From Temnothorax longispinosus (taxonomy: Eukaryota; Arthropoda; Insecta; Hymenoptera; Formicidae), in contig NC_092359.1 of the NCBI RefSeq assembly GCF_030848805.1, positions 6,828,623 to 6,892,622 on the forward strand: DNA of 64,000 nt. Reading direction: 5' to 3'. The position numbers and the translations under genes are program-made. Shown here piece by piece: positions 26,562 through 39,481 of the stretch. Positions within the stretch are counted from its first letter, which is position 1; every line of letters begins with the position of its first letter. Below the pieces are notes generated by a model. It was not told the origin of the DNA. It made no database searches and worked only from the letters and a program-made list of their open reading frames with translations.

Positions 26562-27200
26562 ATGGCGAGCTGGATAGGGGGCAGGGAGAAAACGTCGCTT
26601 CCCGCATCACGGATGAATAGTGCGCCCCACTCGGAAAACCACCCCCTTGACTCGCGCGTCGCACGTGTACACGCGCTCGCGAACGAGCGAGCGTGGAGAA
26701 ACGGGCCCGAAGCAGATACGATTCACACGGCTACGACGGATGGTTCTCCCATTGTCGGCTGGCTGTTAATTAGATATCTAGTCTTGCCGCTCTCTCAAAT
26801 TTACCTTACACACCGCCCGGCGCAGCCAACCACCCCATTGTCGCCTGCTCCCACGGCAGTCGGCGTGGCGTCTACTATGCGCCGCGACCGACTGCCGCCG
26901 ACTGAGAATGGCGGTACGCACATTCGCGCGACACCGCGCGGTAATATCACGACGTCGGTATGTGACATAAATCCAAGAGCGGTGTGTGCAGCGGAGCTTC
27001 TGCTCTTCCTACGCCTCCTCGGACCGTATAACATCTGCGAATGCGTTTGTAATCGCGACGATTTCATTCGTTTCGAAGATGAGGATGTTCAGGTAAAGCA
27101 ATTAATGATGCGAACGATTAGTGAAAGAACTGAATGCAATCGAACTTATTCTGTACGCGGAATAATAGTAAATCAAAATGTTTCTGAGTTTATTTGTTAA
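26562..27200 (+). CDS. Longest ATG-started frame, 212 residues, unrecognised
   Basis: The frame is open further upstream, but the first ATG is at 26562 (MASWIGGREKTSLPAS...). It ends with TAA at 27198-27200. A hydrophobic stretch (about residues 65-80, around WLLIRYLVLPLSQIYL) and a second Leu-rich stretch with cysteines (about residues 140-160) are visible. A donor-like CAG|GTAAAG lies within it near 27091, so the front part could be an exon. The 5' half is CpG-rich and the minus strand is also open over 26801-27067. No known domain. The length is somewhat beyond chance expectation for such composition, but not decisively. Confidence 0.17.
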   Translation: MASWIGGREKTSLPASRMNSAPHSENHPLDSRVARVHALANERAWRNGPEADTIHTATTDGSPIVGWLLIRYLVLPLSQIYLTHRPAQPTTPLSPAPTAVGVASTMRRDRLPPTENGGTHIRATPRGNITTSVCDINPRAVCAAELLLFLRLLGPYNICECVCNRDDFIRFEDEDVQVKQLMMRTISERTECNRTYSVRGIIVNQNVSEFIC

Positions 27201-29038
27201 CGTAAAGTATAATTACTTGGAACAATAACAAAAATTGTATTCCTGCAAATTACAAAGAATAATTTAATTTATTGCTTTAAAAACACTCTTACTCGGTGAC
27301 ATAAAACATTTCTGTTACTTCCAAATATTAATTCTCATTATTCAACTAAATAATTATTTAACTATTTAACTATTTACAAGGTGGTAAATCTTATATAAAG
27401 ATTGAATCTTTTAGGAAAACAATTGAAAGAAGTACATTTTAGAAAGAAGGTTATACAATTATTAATTCTTTAGATTATTGTTTTATATGTATACAATATC
27501 ATCCGTTTTATTATCGACAATTTTGATTTATAAACAATGTAGTCTTTGTACATCGTAAAAGAATAAATCTGCAATGGAATGCCGATCAATATTATAAAAA
27601 TTAAATCTTTAAATCTCTTCTATTTATCTAACATATTAAATATTTAAATGTATCATGATAATAATATCGATTATAAAAGATACATTAATTATATAATGTT
27701 TCATCAAGTATTAATTCACAAATTCATATCATTCCACCGATTATCGTCGCCAATGTTAATTAGCAGTTATTTTTAATTATCGCGCACGCTTTATCAAAAG
27801 TGCTCGGAAACAAGTGTTTCGCGTTGCATCATCACCCAGAACACCTTTCAAAGGACGTCGTTGGACATTAATTGGTGCCTGAGATCTTTGTCCCTGAGCG
27901 CGATTCGTCCATTGTCGTTCTCGACGAACACCCGGAGTCGTCCGGCCACGGTTCGGTGGCCACATTCACAGGATTAGCCAGGATTCGCGTGAACGCGGCC
28001 ACACCACGTAATTGCGGTACGAATTTCTATAGGGTTACTCTGCGTAGGGCGCGACTCAGGTATCCCGTTTCCTTCTATTACCGCACTATCCTTTAGCGGG
28101 CCTCTTATTAGTCGATTCACGACTTGGTATCTAAAGCTCTCTAGCGGGAGAAATCGAAGATCGAGACACTAGAGTAACAATTAAAAGCATCGCTTTGTCA
28201 CAAAAGTTGACGATAATTAAGTCCAAAACTCTTAGATTTTCTTCAAAGATTTGGATTCACGCCAAAAATTTGAAAATATTTTATATATGCGGTTAATTAA
28301 CTATCCTATATTCTGTCCAATTATATAACATTTTAAAATATACGAAATATAAAGATAAATTAATACTCAGAAAATTAAATAAGTATCATTTTTAGCTGCA
28401 TTTATAATAAATAATATTTTACCATTATTTTTATACCCTTATATCGCCTTAAACATAAGTTTATTACAAATATATCGAGAAGAGCTAAAATTCTTTGGAA
28501 TAATCTTTGAGACATTTACTATAGCAAATACCGAAAGTCCGAAGTAAAGCATTTAGAAGAACCTTCAATCATGCCTATACCGAGCGAAAGCGACAGAGAT
28601 CGGTAATCCGACGCCCTTCGACGATCCAAACAGTGAAATGAATTATATTATTTGCCATTCGGGGTAGAATAATTAAAAGACGGCATGACGCGCGCCCCGC
28701 ACGCTTTTGGCTCTTTCTCACTCGCTGGTGCCCTACAATCCGCCGCGGGAAGGGTGAAAAGATTGACAGTGAATTATTTAACTCTGACAATTAAGGGGAT
28801 TTAACCGTCCATCCACTTTTCCCCGTCTCCTCCCCTCTGATAATTTCCTTCGCGATGTGACGATTTCTCGAGAAACTGTAATAAGAGACGCCTCTCATTA
28901 TCACGCTTTCCGGCGGTTACCAAATCTGCTTCGATTTTTCGGATATTTTATTATATTTGTACTATATCGAGTTTGTTAAAATCGATCTGTTTAATAGTTT
29001 ATTACGTATCTACATCTATAAAAATTTAATCAATTTTC
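27201..29038. other. AT-rich stretch with GC-richer insert
   Basis: 27200-27770 and 28230-28480 are very AT-rich; 27780-28130 and 28560-28920 are GC-richer. A tandem TAACTATT-like run lies near 27355-27375. No gene supported. Confidence 0.4.
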
Positions 29039-29056
29039 ACATAACGTACGTTATGT
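29039..29056. repeat. 18-bp perfect palindrome
   Basis: ACATAACGTACGTTATGT is its own reverse complement. It could be a dimeric transcription-factor site; about one such palindrome is expected per few hundred kb by chance. Confidence 0.6.
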
Positions 29057-29312
29057 CGATACCATGATGCAATGATGGCCTCGGAATGTTTGCGGCTTTC
29101 CTTTTTTCCTGCCCGCCTATATACACCCCGTGATGTCATAATTATCCCATCTTGCCCCAAATATCAACCGTCGCTCAGTCATCGTCGAATACGCCCGGTG
29201 TAACTTCGAGGCGCGATCGATCAATTACGCAACGAGTGCAAATAATAGCCGACGCTCTCGAAGCGCAGTTCTTAATTACTGCGTATAGTCATCGAGACCG
29301 CGAACGAACGTA

Positions 29313-29338
29313 CGCACACACACAAACACACACACACC
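29313..29338. repeat. Interrupted (CA)n repeat
   Basis: GCACACACACAAACACACACACAC, an imperfect CA run in a mixed-composition block. Confidence 0.9.
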
Positions 29339-32300
29339 GAGCAAGAAAACATAGTAAACCTGACGCCGGCTTTAATCAGCACCGATGCGCCGCCGCGATG
29401 TGGCGTAATACATAATGAAAATTGATGAGATAATCGCGAACGGGGGTTGTGAAGCCCGTAAGGGTGCAGAAATAGGATAATATCGTTTCGAAGATACAAT
29501 AATAGCGAGCCATGAACACTCGAAAATGGGAAATCTTCGCAATGCCCCGACTTGTTATAAGAAAATATTCCAGGACTTGAAATATTACCCACAAGTACGT
29601 TTCAACGACAAAGAAACAATAAATTGCACACGACAATAAAGCGAAATCTATCGATCATATGAGCTGCTTCTTTTAAAGATGTAGCTACGCGACTTGGAAA
29701 ATCTTTTTACAATACATGAATGTGTTGCAATTTAAAAGTTGAGCCACACCGTATTTAGAGTAAAGATATAAATAACGACTGTTATTTCACTGTTTGCGTT
29801 TGCGTCGTTGAGAGGAGCGACACTTTATACAAATCGTATCGCAATGTTTGACATTATTACTGCAGTAATGCCATTATGAACAGCGAGCTTACCGACGGTA
29901 GTCGTTATCAATAAGCAAAACAACAAAAACGCAAGAGCCGCACGTGTCGATAAACCGGCGGGACGGAAGGTTTCCGTCTAACGAGCACCTCCGCGCTGCG
30001 CAACTACCCTCTTAATTAATGCAACTTTTATTATTGTTTCCTTGTAACAATCCGACCGCGTGCGCTGCCCTCAATGTACCCCAATCCTTTTTACGTCCTG
30101 CCCTCGCTCATTCTCCAACCCCCGAGTCTGCTCTCTCCTTCTCTATCTCTCTCTGCCTCTTTCTCTCTCTCCCTTGAAACACACTGAGAGCATTCCGTAA
30201 GCGCGGAGCATCATTCAGGCAACTTTCGAAACGAACAGGTAGAAAACGGAGAAGGACATGTCCACCAGAGCGTGAATCGTACACCGCGGACAAAAGTTGG
30301 TGAAATATAAAAGCGACCCGACAGGTACACATGCGCGCAGAGACACATAAAATACATCACATTATTTTGGATCGCGAATTAATAACATACCTGCGTCGCA
30401 ATTCATTATTCCAATTAGTAATGTTTATTAATTCGCGCGAATATCGCATTACGCTTGCGCTGCAAAATTACGCGATGGTAGGTATGCGGTGTCGACGAAA
30501 ATATTTTATCCATTTGACGCTATAGGCATAGCGCCCAAGGGATACGAGGCTCTCTCGAGAGCCTAATTCCCCTCGATTGTGCGACGTTGAAATTCACCGT
30601 TCGGACCGGCGAACTTCTCTTCAAGTCAATGGAAATTTTATTTTAATTTTATTTTAATGAAAATGAGAGCACGAGATACGACGGCGGCGTATTAATTTCG
30701 CTTGTAACACGGTTACAACGAACCAGTGATCCGAACAACCGGGCAATTAAGCGTGCTCGTCTTATGCCAGGAACTCGATGAACTTTTATTCGACGATCGA
30801 AAACAATCGTTCGTAAACGCGAGCGCAACTTGAGAGAATCACACAGTTCAAATATTTATATTAAGAGAAATGCAAGGAGAAGAGGCTCGCGGAAAACCGC
30901 GATCGCATCGAATTCTGTTGCCGATTTGAAAACATTGGCGAGAGACTACCGTAGAGAAATTCAATGTTTGACTTGCGTAACTTTATGTCTTACAGTAATC
31001 GACCTGTCATCTTCTAACTCTCACAAAAATATGGCATACTTTTGACCAAAAGTCCTCTGCAAGTATATAAACATGTATAATAATATACATAATATAATGT
31101 AATAATATACATAATAATATATACATAGTTATCTCTCATTTTTATATGATAATGTTAATATTTAAAAATATTCTGTACTCCAAAAAACTCGAATTAATTT
31201 TCGATTGCAATTCAAATAAAAATGTAGCAATTTTTAGTATAATAAAATCTTAAAAACTATAAATCTGCAGGAAACAGTCTTCCAAACAAAAAAGATAGCA
31301 ACAAATTAGAATGTTTATTAAAAATTATTATAAAGTTCACTGGTTGTATCTATAAACTAACTCAGAAGCGATTTACCAGAAAAAGATTTTCACATGAAAA
31401 TCTTTCTCAAATAAACAAATATATGCACTCTTTCGCGAAAATACGATAGTCACACATATCGATCCGGCTGATAGACTTATTTTGGCACGCGACAAACGCT
31501 ACGAATGAGACGATAAGATTTTACGAACCTACGGTTCCTTTTAAGGCGACAGTTTTCTTCCGATTCGCGGGCCACTTCCACGGGAGTCGGGGCTTCGCGA
31601 GTGCGCGAAATTGAACGGAAGCCATCTACGCGACGCGAAAGAGACGTCCTTGTTCCCTCGCGGCGAAATGAACAAGCGCGAAAGAGAGGAAGGAGGAATC
31701 CTGATGGGCTCGGGCAATAGGAAACAATAGTCGAGCGAAAAACAAAAAGTTCACTTCCCCCTGTCCCCTGTCCCTCTTCCCGCCCGTACTATCCCGGGCA
31801 TACGAAGTCTTCGTCTCGTCCTCCGATAGACTTCAATTATGAGCTTCCCGGGCATAAAAGAAATCTCAATATTACTGACAAATTTGAAAAGTTCCATAAT
31901 TGATTCCTCACAGTCTCTACCTTTCCCCCTTCGAGCCGAAGGCGAGAGAAGAACCCCGAACAGAGGCTGGCCGGGAGTAGAAAACGGGAATGTAAGAAGG
32001 CGGAATGGGAACCAAAGGCAAAAACAATGGCCCCTTCCATTTCGAGCTGTCCGATCGAAAGGATTGACGCTTCCGAGATATCCTCGAGAGAACTGACACC
32101 TTTGTCTCTGTTGAGAGCAAACGTTTCCAAGCACCCCGTCCCCATTTCATCCTGATTGGCCGACCGGCTTTAAGGGAGATAGCAAAAACACGAAGTGGTG
32201 TTCGCTCATCTCCTAAATTGGATGATATTTTTGCATTTCAGAAGTAATTAAAAAACAAGAATAAAATTAGTATAATATAAAAAAATATTATTATCGAAAT

Positions 32301-33550
32301 TATATAAGTAAAAAAATGACGTAATGACGAGATAAGTAATATAATAATTAGAATATGAATTGTATACTACTTTTTTTTGAGAAATTAAATAACATAAAAA
32401 TTATATATATATATTTCAGAATGTTAAATACATTGTAAAAAGATAAAAATATAGTAATAACCATTATTTTAATTAAATTACGATAATTATAACTGAATAA
32501 CAATTGAATTCAAACATACTTTATAAATTTTAAGAATAATAAACTTAAAATAGAACATGTATTAAAATAAAAAAGTTTGCATGTTTTCGAAATATTTTCA
32601 AAGAAGGATACATATAAGAACGCGTTCTATCCCCTGAGAAGCGGCCTGAAGACAAGGATAGGAGGGTAGGAAGTCGTAACGATGTCGCGTGGGATGCATT
32701 GTAGCACCCAACGTTTGCGATTTATCGTAGTAATTATGGGGCTGTATCCGATGGTCATTAACGTTTTGCCACGACCGCCATACGTCGGCAGAACGATTTT
32801 TATTAGCGTCGGATTACATCGCCGACTATTTGTTGTCGGAATCGTGCCTTCTCACGACAGTCCGCGATTGTTCTCCAGCGTCGATAATTTACTTATATTG
32901 CTAGTCGATACGTTTGATAGTCGTGATTTAGTACCGAAATCTTCGAAACGAGCGCATTTCCCTGATAGATAAGCAAAAGATACTATCTCACGGAATAACA
33001 AATAAAACTAGTTAATGAGCTTTCTTCCGTGCAAGAGAATTTACATTTTATAAAAAAAAAATAATGTCACAAGAGGTATTAAACTAATAGAAATAACAAG
33101 ATAAAAAGGTTTTCTAAGTTTAAAACTTTAGAATTTTTGCATTTAATTGAGCAAGGAACGAAATCTCGTAAATAAATAAAACTAATTACTTTCTGTAATA
33201 TTAAAAAATAATACCTGATATTCTAAAAACATTTCAGGATTTTCAAATAATTTCTGTATACCTTCTAACGCATTATAATCTCTTTTAAAATTATTTAAAA
33301 AATTTAGGATGTAAACATAATTAATACTGCAGTATTCGCACTACAAAATTAGTATGTTGAAAAGAATAAAAAATTTTACAGAAATCTCGAAACTTTCTTA
33401 GTTTCCTACGTATAATCCTTATTCAATTTTTATTCAGTATGGTGTAAAGTTAGCTTTGCCGCTGCGATCTAATTCCATTTTATGATAATATAAAAGTTTT
33501 AAATAGCTATATCAACGTTTTAAAGAATACGTATAAATTCACGATATCAC
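29339..33550. other. Alternating GC blocks and AT-rich stretches, no gene supported
   Basis: CpG-rich blocks lie at about 29880-30320, 30530-30980 and 31440-32215, with a CT-rich run at 30133-30173. AT-rich stretches lie at 31030-31440 and 32220-33720. A hairpin with a 14-bp, one-mismatch stem occurs at 31379-31408. No exon is defined by splice signals. Confidence 0.4.
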
Positions 33551-33573
33551 ATATGTATATGTATATGTATATG
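33551..33573. repeat. (ATATGT)n repeat
   Basis: Almost four ATATGT units in AT-rich DNA. Confidence 0.9.
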
Positions 33574-34801
33574 CATATTGTAACATTCGTGACGTATTGA
33601 AATAGAACTAACAAAAAAATAGTTTTATTCTATACACTTCTGTCTTAGCACATTCGCATGGCAATGCGTCCCCGAACTAAGAAAATAAATTTTACAATTT
33701 AAATCGAAGCATCCCTTATCCTACGCGGTCGCTGGGGGAATCGAAGCGCAAGGATCTTCCGCGGGAGGAGGATGTTTTGGGACGCGCGGCAACGGTCACG
33801 TTTTCAGTCCGCGTGTCCGTCACGTATGCATATCTTGGGACACCGTGGTGAAACTACCCTTGGCGCTCGCCAACCCGTGGCTGCGTCTCAGCCGGGCCCT
33901 GCTCGCCTCTCTCGTTCGCCCCGTTTTCCCCCCTTCAGACCCTTCGCTCCCACGCGAAAACCCGTTTTCCCCCTCGCGGCCGCTCCCGTGGGAGCGCAGA
34001 ACCGGACGTACGTGGTCAACGCGGGCCAAACTGTCGGCAAAGTTACGTAAAATAGTTAGCGACACTTCCAGCGACCCGCCGCTCACCCCCTTCTTCCCTC
34101 GGTAGTGCCACCTCCGAGCAGACAGCAATGGTACGGACAGGCTGACCGGAGAGCCTCGAGAGTAAAAGGAGGACGAACACCCGGGGAATGGACGAGGGGA
34201 GGATGGATACGACAAACGGGCTGTAGCACGGTATCCTGTCCGTTCGTCACTGATATATGGCCGACACGGGGACCTTGCACCCCGCCTGAGATACAACACG
34301 TACGTGACCGATATGCGCGAGATATCTATAGACACGCGTGTCATCTTTTAAGGGCGCGCACGCATGCCAGGGTGTATGCGTATCGGCCTTGAGTTCTTTT
34401 TAGATACGATAACAGCATACACGCGTATACCCGTGTGCATATAACACTCTTCGCGCCAACGTCAAAGCGAATAAATGGCAACACGACTCCTCTTTAGAAT
34501 AAAACTCTTGCTTTTGCTTCAGGGAAAATTATTCATAAAGGAAAATCTGATATACTAAAACATTGTATGACGATAAAGGGTAGTATATGCATTACGAATA
34601 TTAAAAGCGCTTTACTTCAAAAACGTTTTGCGACACATTTATTATGTGCTTAGCGATAAAACATATTAACAAAATTTTAAACTTTCAAATTTTCTATTAA
34701 AAGAGAAAACAGTTTTCAATGAAATATCTTATCAATATCATCAAAATTTACATTTTAAATAATATTTCACCTATTCTCTACTAATAGTCTCTCCTTCTTA
34801 A
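33574..34801. other. AT-rich then CpG-rich block
   Basis: 33730-34400 is CpG-rich and open on both strands; the minus frame 33820-34344 starts with a true ATG but is a Ser/Arg/Gly-rich chance-like frame. 34500-34790 is AT-rich. Confidence 0.4.
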
Positions 34802-34810
34802 AGAGAGAGA

Positions 34811-34886
<76 letters not shown>

Positions 34887-34890
34887 GAAA
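34802..34890. repeat. (GA)n microsatellite
   Basis: About 90 bp of GA units with periodic AAAG interruptions. A matching CT-rich strand frame extends into neighbouring DNA and should be ignored. Confidence 0.96.
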
Positions 34891-37800
34891 GACGAGTTAA
34901 TTGCCAACTCGTTCGTAGCGGATAGGAAGGCCCTGGGATACTGGTTCTCCTAGTGGAGCTTGTGTTTCTAGGACGCAGTCCACCCTCTCCTCCGCTACTT
35001 CCCTTCGTATCCCGCTTGTTTCTAGGGGCTCCGCAGACTGGCTCGAAACGCCTGGGGCCAGAGCGGTGGTCCCGGGCCTTCACGAGCGCAGCTTGGCTCC
35101 CACCTACAGGCGGAACCATTTTATTCCGTTGACTATAACGCCAAACTTACTTGGCCGTGCACTAACCATTGCTACTGCCGACCCTCTCTACCAGTGGCAC
35201 TGACGCAGAACCGGGCTAAACAGCAAGTTCAACGGTACCGTTGTATCGCCACCTCCTGGGGATATACTAGCACCCTACGAGAAACCACCGAAGGTTTACC
35301 CGACCCTTTCCACAACGGTTCTCTTCGTGCTCCTTCTAGAGCCTCCGGTAACGTTCGTTACAACGATATATCCCGGAAAATAAATGGAACAAAAACTGTT
35401 AACGTACGTGACAAGTAACGTACTAACAAGTACGTAGCAATAAGTTATTTACTTAGATGAAATTAATTTGAAATTTAGCTTTTGACAATAATCTACTTGG
35501 AAAAACGTAATAAATAGCAGGTATGTGCTTTATTATAACAAAGAAACGCCAAAAATAACATACTATTTAGATAGATAAAAAGATTAAAAAAAAAAAGTAT
35601 ATTTATAGTGTAAATCTTATGAGCATAGTGTTAATTAGGGCAAAACTTTTATTATACTTCAATTTACTTAAGCGAAAAATTTATGAAATTTCAATAAGCG
35701 AGAAATTTAGAGAAATTATAAAAGTACTCGACAAAGTTGGAATTAGATCCGTCCGTAACACAGGTTACAGAACTCGATCAGGTATAGCCGAACTTTACAG
35801 AGTCTGCGCTCAGGACAACGAGACTCTTCGCTTTTGCGCCGCGGAAAGTCTCGGAACTTTGGAAGTATCGAGTCGCGAGGGAGTCTTCGCGCGGTAATAT
35901 TCAAGGTCACTCGCTCCTACCAAGGTCGTGCTACCCCACTGTACGGATAGGTCAAGGTTCGCGATGGCAACGCAGGCGAGTCGCGGTGAATCGTAGGCGA
36001 ATCGTGGCGAGAGACGGGGCAAGTATTGCGCCAAATAAATACAAAGACAGATAGTCAAAAGGGGACCAGGGCAGATAGGAAAGTTCCCCGGGAAGTGGAC
36101 TCCCGTTAAAATATTTTTTACGACACTTTTCTCGCTCGCATTTCCCCGCCGCCGTCCTACGTCCGCGGTTACCGGCAGTCGAACTCCGGAGCCGAGTTCG
36201 CCAAGTTTCGCCATTAGACACGGTTAAAACTTTGTTCGAAACACTTTCGTCCGCGTGCCGTCCGCGACCGTGAAATAAGCGTGCTAAATTCTGAATATTT
36301 TCTTCTCACCCTCACCCTCACCCCCCCCCTTTTCCCCGCACCCATCACATTCCCGCCCGGAAACCTCCACCCGGCTTTCGTTCCTCGGGCTGGTCCCGCG
36401 GACCCCCGAATCGACCGCCGTTTCCGGTCTCGCCGGAATCCACAGGCTCTTACGCGCCGACCTGTTCCTACCTCTTCCAAGTTCCGCACTTTCGAAGCAA
36501 ACGCTAACTTCTCGGCAATGAATTTATGCAATCGCTAATTTAGTCCGCGAGTATAAACTATCTTTGAATCGACCGTATCAAATGTGAAATGCTAATTAAA
36601 AGTAGAGCACCACAAAATCGAATTACTTGGTGAACGCCATGATATTGCCGTTGGCTAATCTTGCTTAAATAATTTAATGAAATTTATTATGATAGTGACT
36701 CGAATGCAAGGCACATATTTCACTAACGCGGCCTCTCTTTTCTCGCGACGATTCAATATTCTTTCAAATGAGATCGCGAAATAGTGCGACGATCATAATA
36801 TTTGATGGATTAATGACTAATCATGAAGAAAATAAATTATATGAACTAATACAAGATATTTCGTAATATCAACGGTGTTCCGTTACTATTGACAGTAAAG
36901 TCAAAATATCCTCAGGGAATTCCGAACAAGATCTTTCCAACTTATCATTTCGCTCACGACTGGGAAGTTTGTCTCTCGCCGTCTGGTTAAATTTCAGGGA
37001 ACGGTAGATCGTCCGTCGTTCTCTGATAAGGGTACAGGAAGCTTCTCTTGGGTGCCGATAAAAAGATTGTTTCTGAGTATCTAAGATGAAATATCGAGAC
37101 AAAGTATGTTTCGTTTGGCCACATCAATGTTGTAATGCAACTGACCCCTCTGTGCTATAAATATTTTATGCATTGCGTTATACGTACATCACAATGACCG
37201 CTATAATAATATTCTCCCCCAGTTTCATATATCTTTTCCTATTCCACGCTTTTTCAAACCACGTACCTCCCTCGCAAAATTGCCACGAACATTATCTATA
37301 CTAATATTACTCTGATGCGCGATACTTTGTTTCCGTCTCCAATCTTGTGAATTGAAGACATTGCAAAATGGTAATATCTGAATTCCAAGCTAGGAAAGTT
37401 AAAGAAAAATCATGCCGATCGAATACCTACAAAAAAACTATCATCTTGATAAAAATAAGATACGTAAATGCAATGGATACGCCGTATATGTTCGCGTTTC
37501 ATTAAATAAAGATATTACATTTTTTTGTAATGAATTTTCAATGATCTCGATAGAAGACTCCGTGGACACCTTTCGTCCGATGTATCGCTCTAATTGTCAC
37601 CAGAGATGTTTTCAGGGATGAAGGGAGACGGTACTTCTGGAGTGGAAGGCTAATTGTCGTCGAACGAAAGGTCCGAGAGGGTGACCGCATCCCTCGCGGC
37701 ATCAACACGGCAAGGCACTCAAGCTTGGTCGTCTTTTAACTCGTGTGGTGCACGTTCCTCCGCCGTGCGAGAGGGTTAAATACGGAGTTACTCGGTTCCC

Positions 37801-39282
37801 CTCTAAGCCTGTTATACGTCTCGAGGGGGTAGTCCCCGATCTCCTCTTTCCTACCTCGGACGATGCAGAAGCCAAACGACCTCCATACCTTTCCTTGCGT
37901 CTCTTAATCGACAAACATGATTTCAGGAAATCGCTGCCTACCTACGTTTGCAAAGCGTCAGTCTTTAGATACGTGAGAATTATATACGTACTGCATCTCT
38001 CTTAAAGCAAGATTTAATTGTGTTATTATTGCATAAAAAAGTGTAAATCCAATTTTAATAAATATTTATAATAATATATTTTTTTATCCTTTTTATTAAA
38101 ATAAATATTAAATTATCTGAAGCGATTGCCGATTAGATAATAATTTATTTATCACATGTCTGCTTTTATATAAAAATTTACGCCATTTACTAACAATTCA
38201 TAAAATTGTTTTCATCTAGGTATTAAGAATGAGATAACATTATTTATTTGGAAATAAATTCATCTCGATCAAAATATAAGATTATAATCATTGTGAATTC
38301 GATTTTGCTGGAAAAGAATTGCAAATTCTGTTAAATCTGCAAGCGTTATTTTCATGTCATAAAGATTTTTGAACAGTTAACTTCCTGGTATTACACTGAA
38401 CGGCAATGAATCGATTGAGAGCGGATGGCAAAATCGTAAGAATGTCTCTCGTAAGAATCGTAAGTAATGGAGTGTCTCCGTGCATAAGACCACTGGACAC
38501 GCCGTGGCCGGCGAAAACAACCCGTTCGAAATTCACGCAAACAAATAAGTCAATAAAACGACGTATCCGCGCTATTAAATTGTCTTTAAATAGCGGCTAT
38601 TCTTCGAAATCGTGCTGGAAGTCGCCGACAAAAGAGTCACTCCTAACTTGGAAAACAAAGAGAACGTATCGATTTTGCATAATACGCAGGGCGCGTCGAA
38701 GCAGTAATCCTAACACACAAAAACTTTGGATATATATTATTTGAAGGCCAAATTTATACCGACATATATATATAAATCATTTCACCATACTTTAAAAAGA
38801 GATGCACTAAAGACAATTAATATATTATATTATGTTTAAGCTTCTTGACGACGTAAGGGTATAATATAATGCTACGCTACTACCGATAAAAAATATTTTT
38901 TATATGTTCTCAAAAAATATGAATTCAATCTTTTGATAACGGAAATTTAACGAGACAATTATTTATCGCAAACTTTATTCTTTATAACATAAATTTTATA
39001 ATAATCAAATGTTAATTTAATGCTTTGTAAAAGTAATACTATTTAAAACTGAAGAAGAAGAATATATAATTTTTATTTCAAAAATTTAATAAAATGACTT
39101 TCTTAATTTCCAATCGACTAAACTTGAAAATAATTGGTATCGCAGCATTAAAAAATATAATTACTGATGTTGATTTAGTACCTTAGCTCTAATACTTAGC
39201 TTTTAAAAAATAGATTCCTCAATATAATATATATTAAGGTATGATATAAAATGTATTTTTAATAGCAAACTGACGCATTAGT
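34891..39282. other. GC-rich blocks and AT-rich sequence, no gene supported
   Basis: 34900-35420 is GC-rich, with short frames on both strands and no clear domain. 35740-36540 is CpG-rich. 37590-37930 is mixed, with a weak acceptor-like TGATTTCAG near 37925. 38000-38400 and 38740-39280 are AT-rich. Nothing recognisable is encoded. Confidence 0.35.
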
Positions 39283-39334
39283 GCATCACCTTTATCAATA
39301 AGGGCATTACCCTTATTAATAAGAAGCGAGATGC
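39283..39334. repeat. Compact hairpin
   Basis: The core stem TTATCAATAAGGG (39292-39304) pairs with CCCTTATTAATAA (39310-39322), with one mismatch and a 5-nt loop. GCATC and GATGC further out can extend the stem. The size suits a small structured RNA or a protein-binding palindrome. It lacks the length of a typical pre-miRNA. Confidence 0.55.
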
Positions 39335-39418
39335 TTATCGTGACGGAGAAGAGATACGACTCTCTTAGCACCGTAAGCTTATTTCCCTTCTGCTAAATAA
39401 TTCGTTGTGGCCATTTAG

Positions 39419-39481
39419 GTACAGGAAGGTCCCCGCCCGGATGATCAGACCATCCAAACTATCGAGGCTGACGACGATTAA
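39419..39481 (+). CDS. Candidate short terminal exon with acidic C-terminus
   Basis: A stop codon in this frame forms the AG of an acceptor-like CCATTTAG (39411-39418), preceded about 20-30 nt upstream by TTATTTCCCTTCT and a CTAAAT branch-like motif. The frame then encodes VQEGPRPDDQTIQTIEADDD and a TAA. The composition resembles an acidic protein tail. It is only 20 codons and no polyadenylation signal is close, so chance is likely. Confidence 0.15.
   Translation, partial: VQEGPRPDDQTIQTIEADDD

Noticed and set aside
30537..30560. Hairpin AGGCTCTC-TC-GAGAGCCT
   Set aside because: The 2-nt loop is sterically unfavourable and an 8-bp stem is expected by chance.
33820..34344. 174-codon ATG frame on the minus strand
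   Set aside because: Ser/Arg/Gly-rich, in a CpG-rich block that is also open on the plus strand; composition is that of chance translation.
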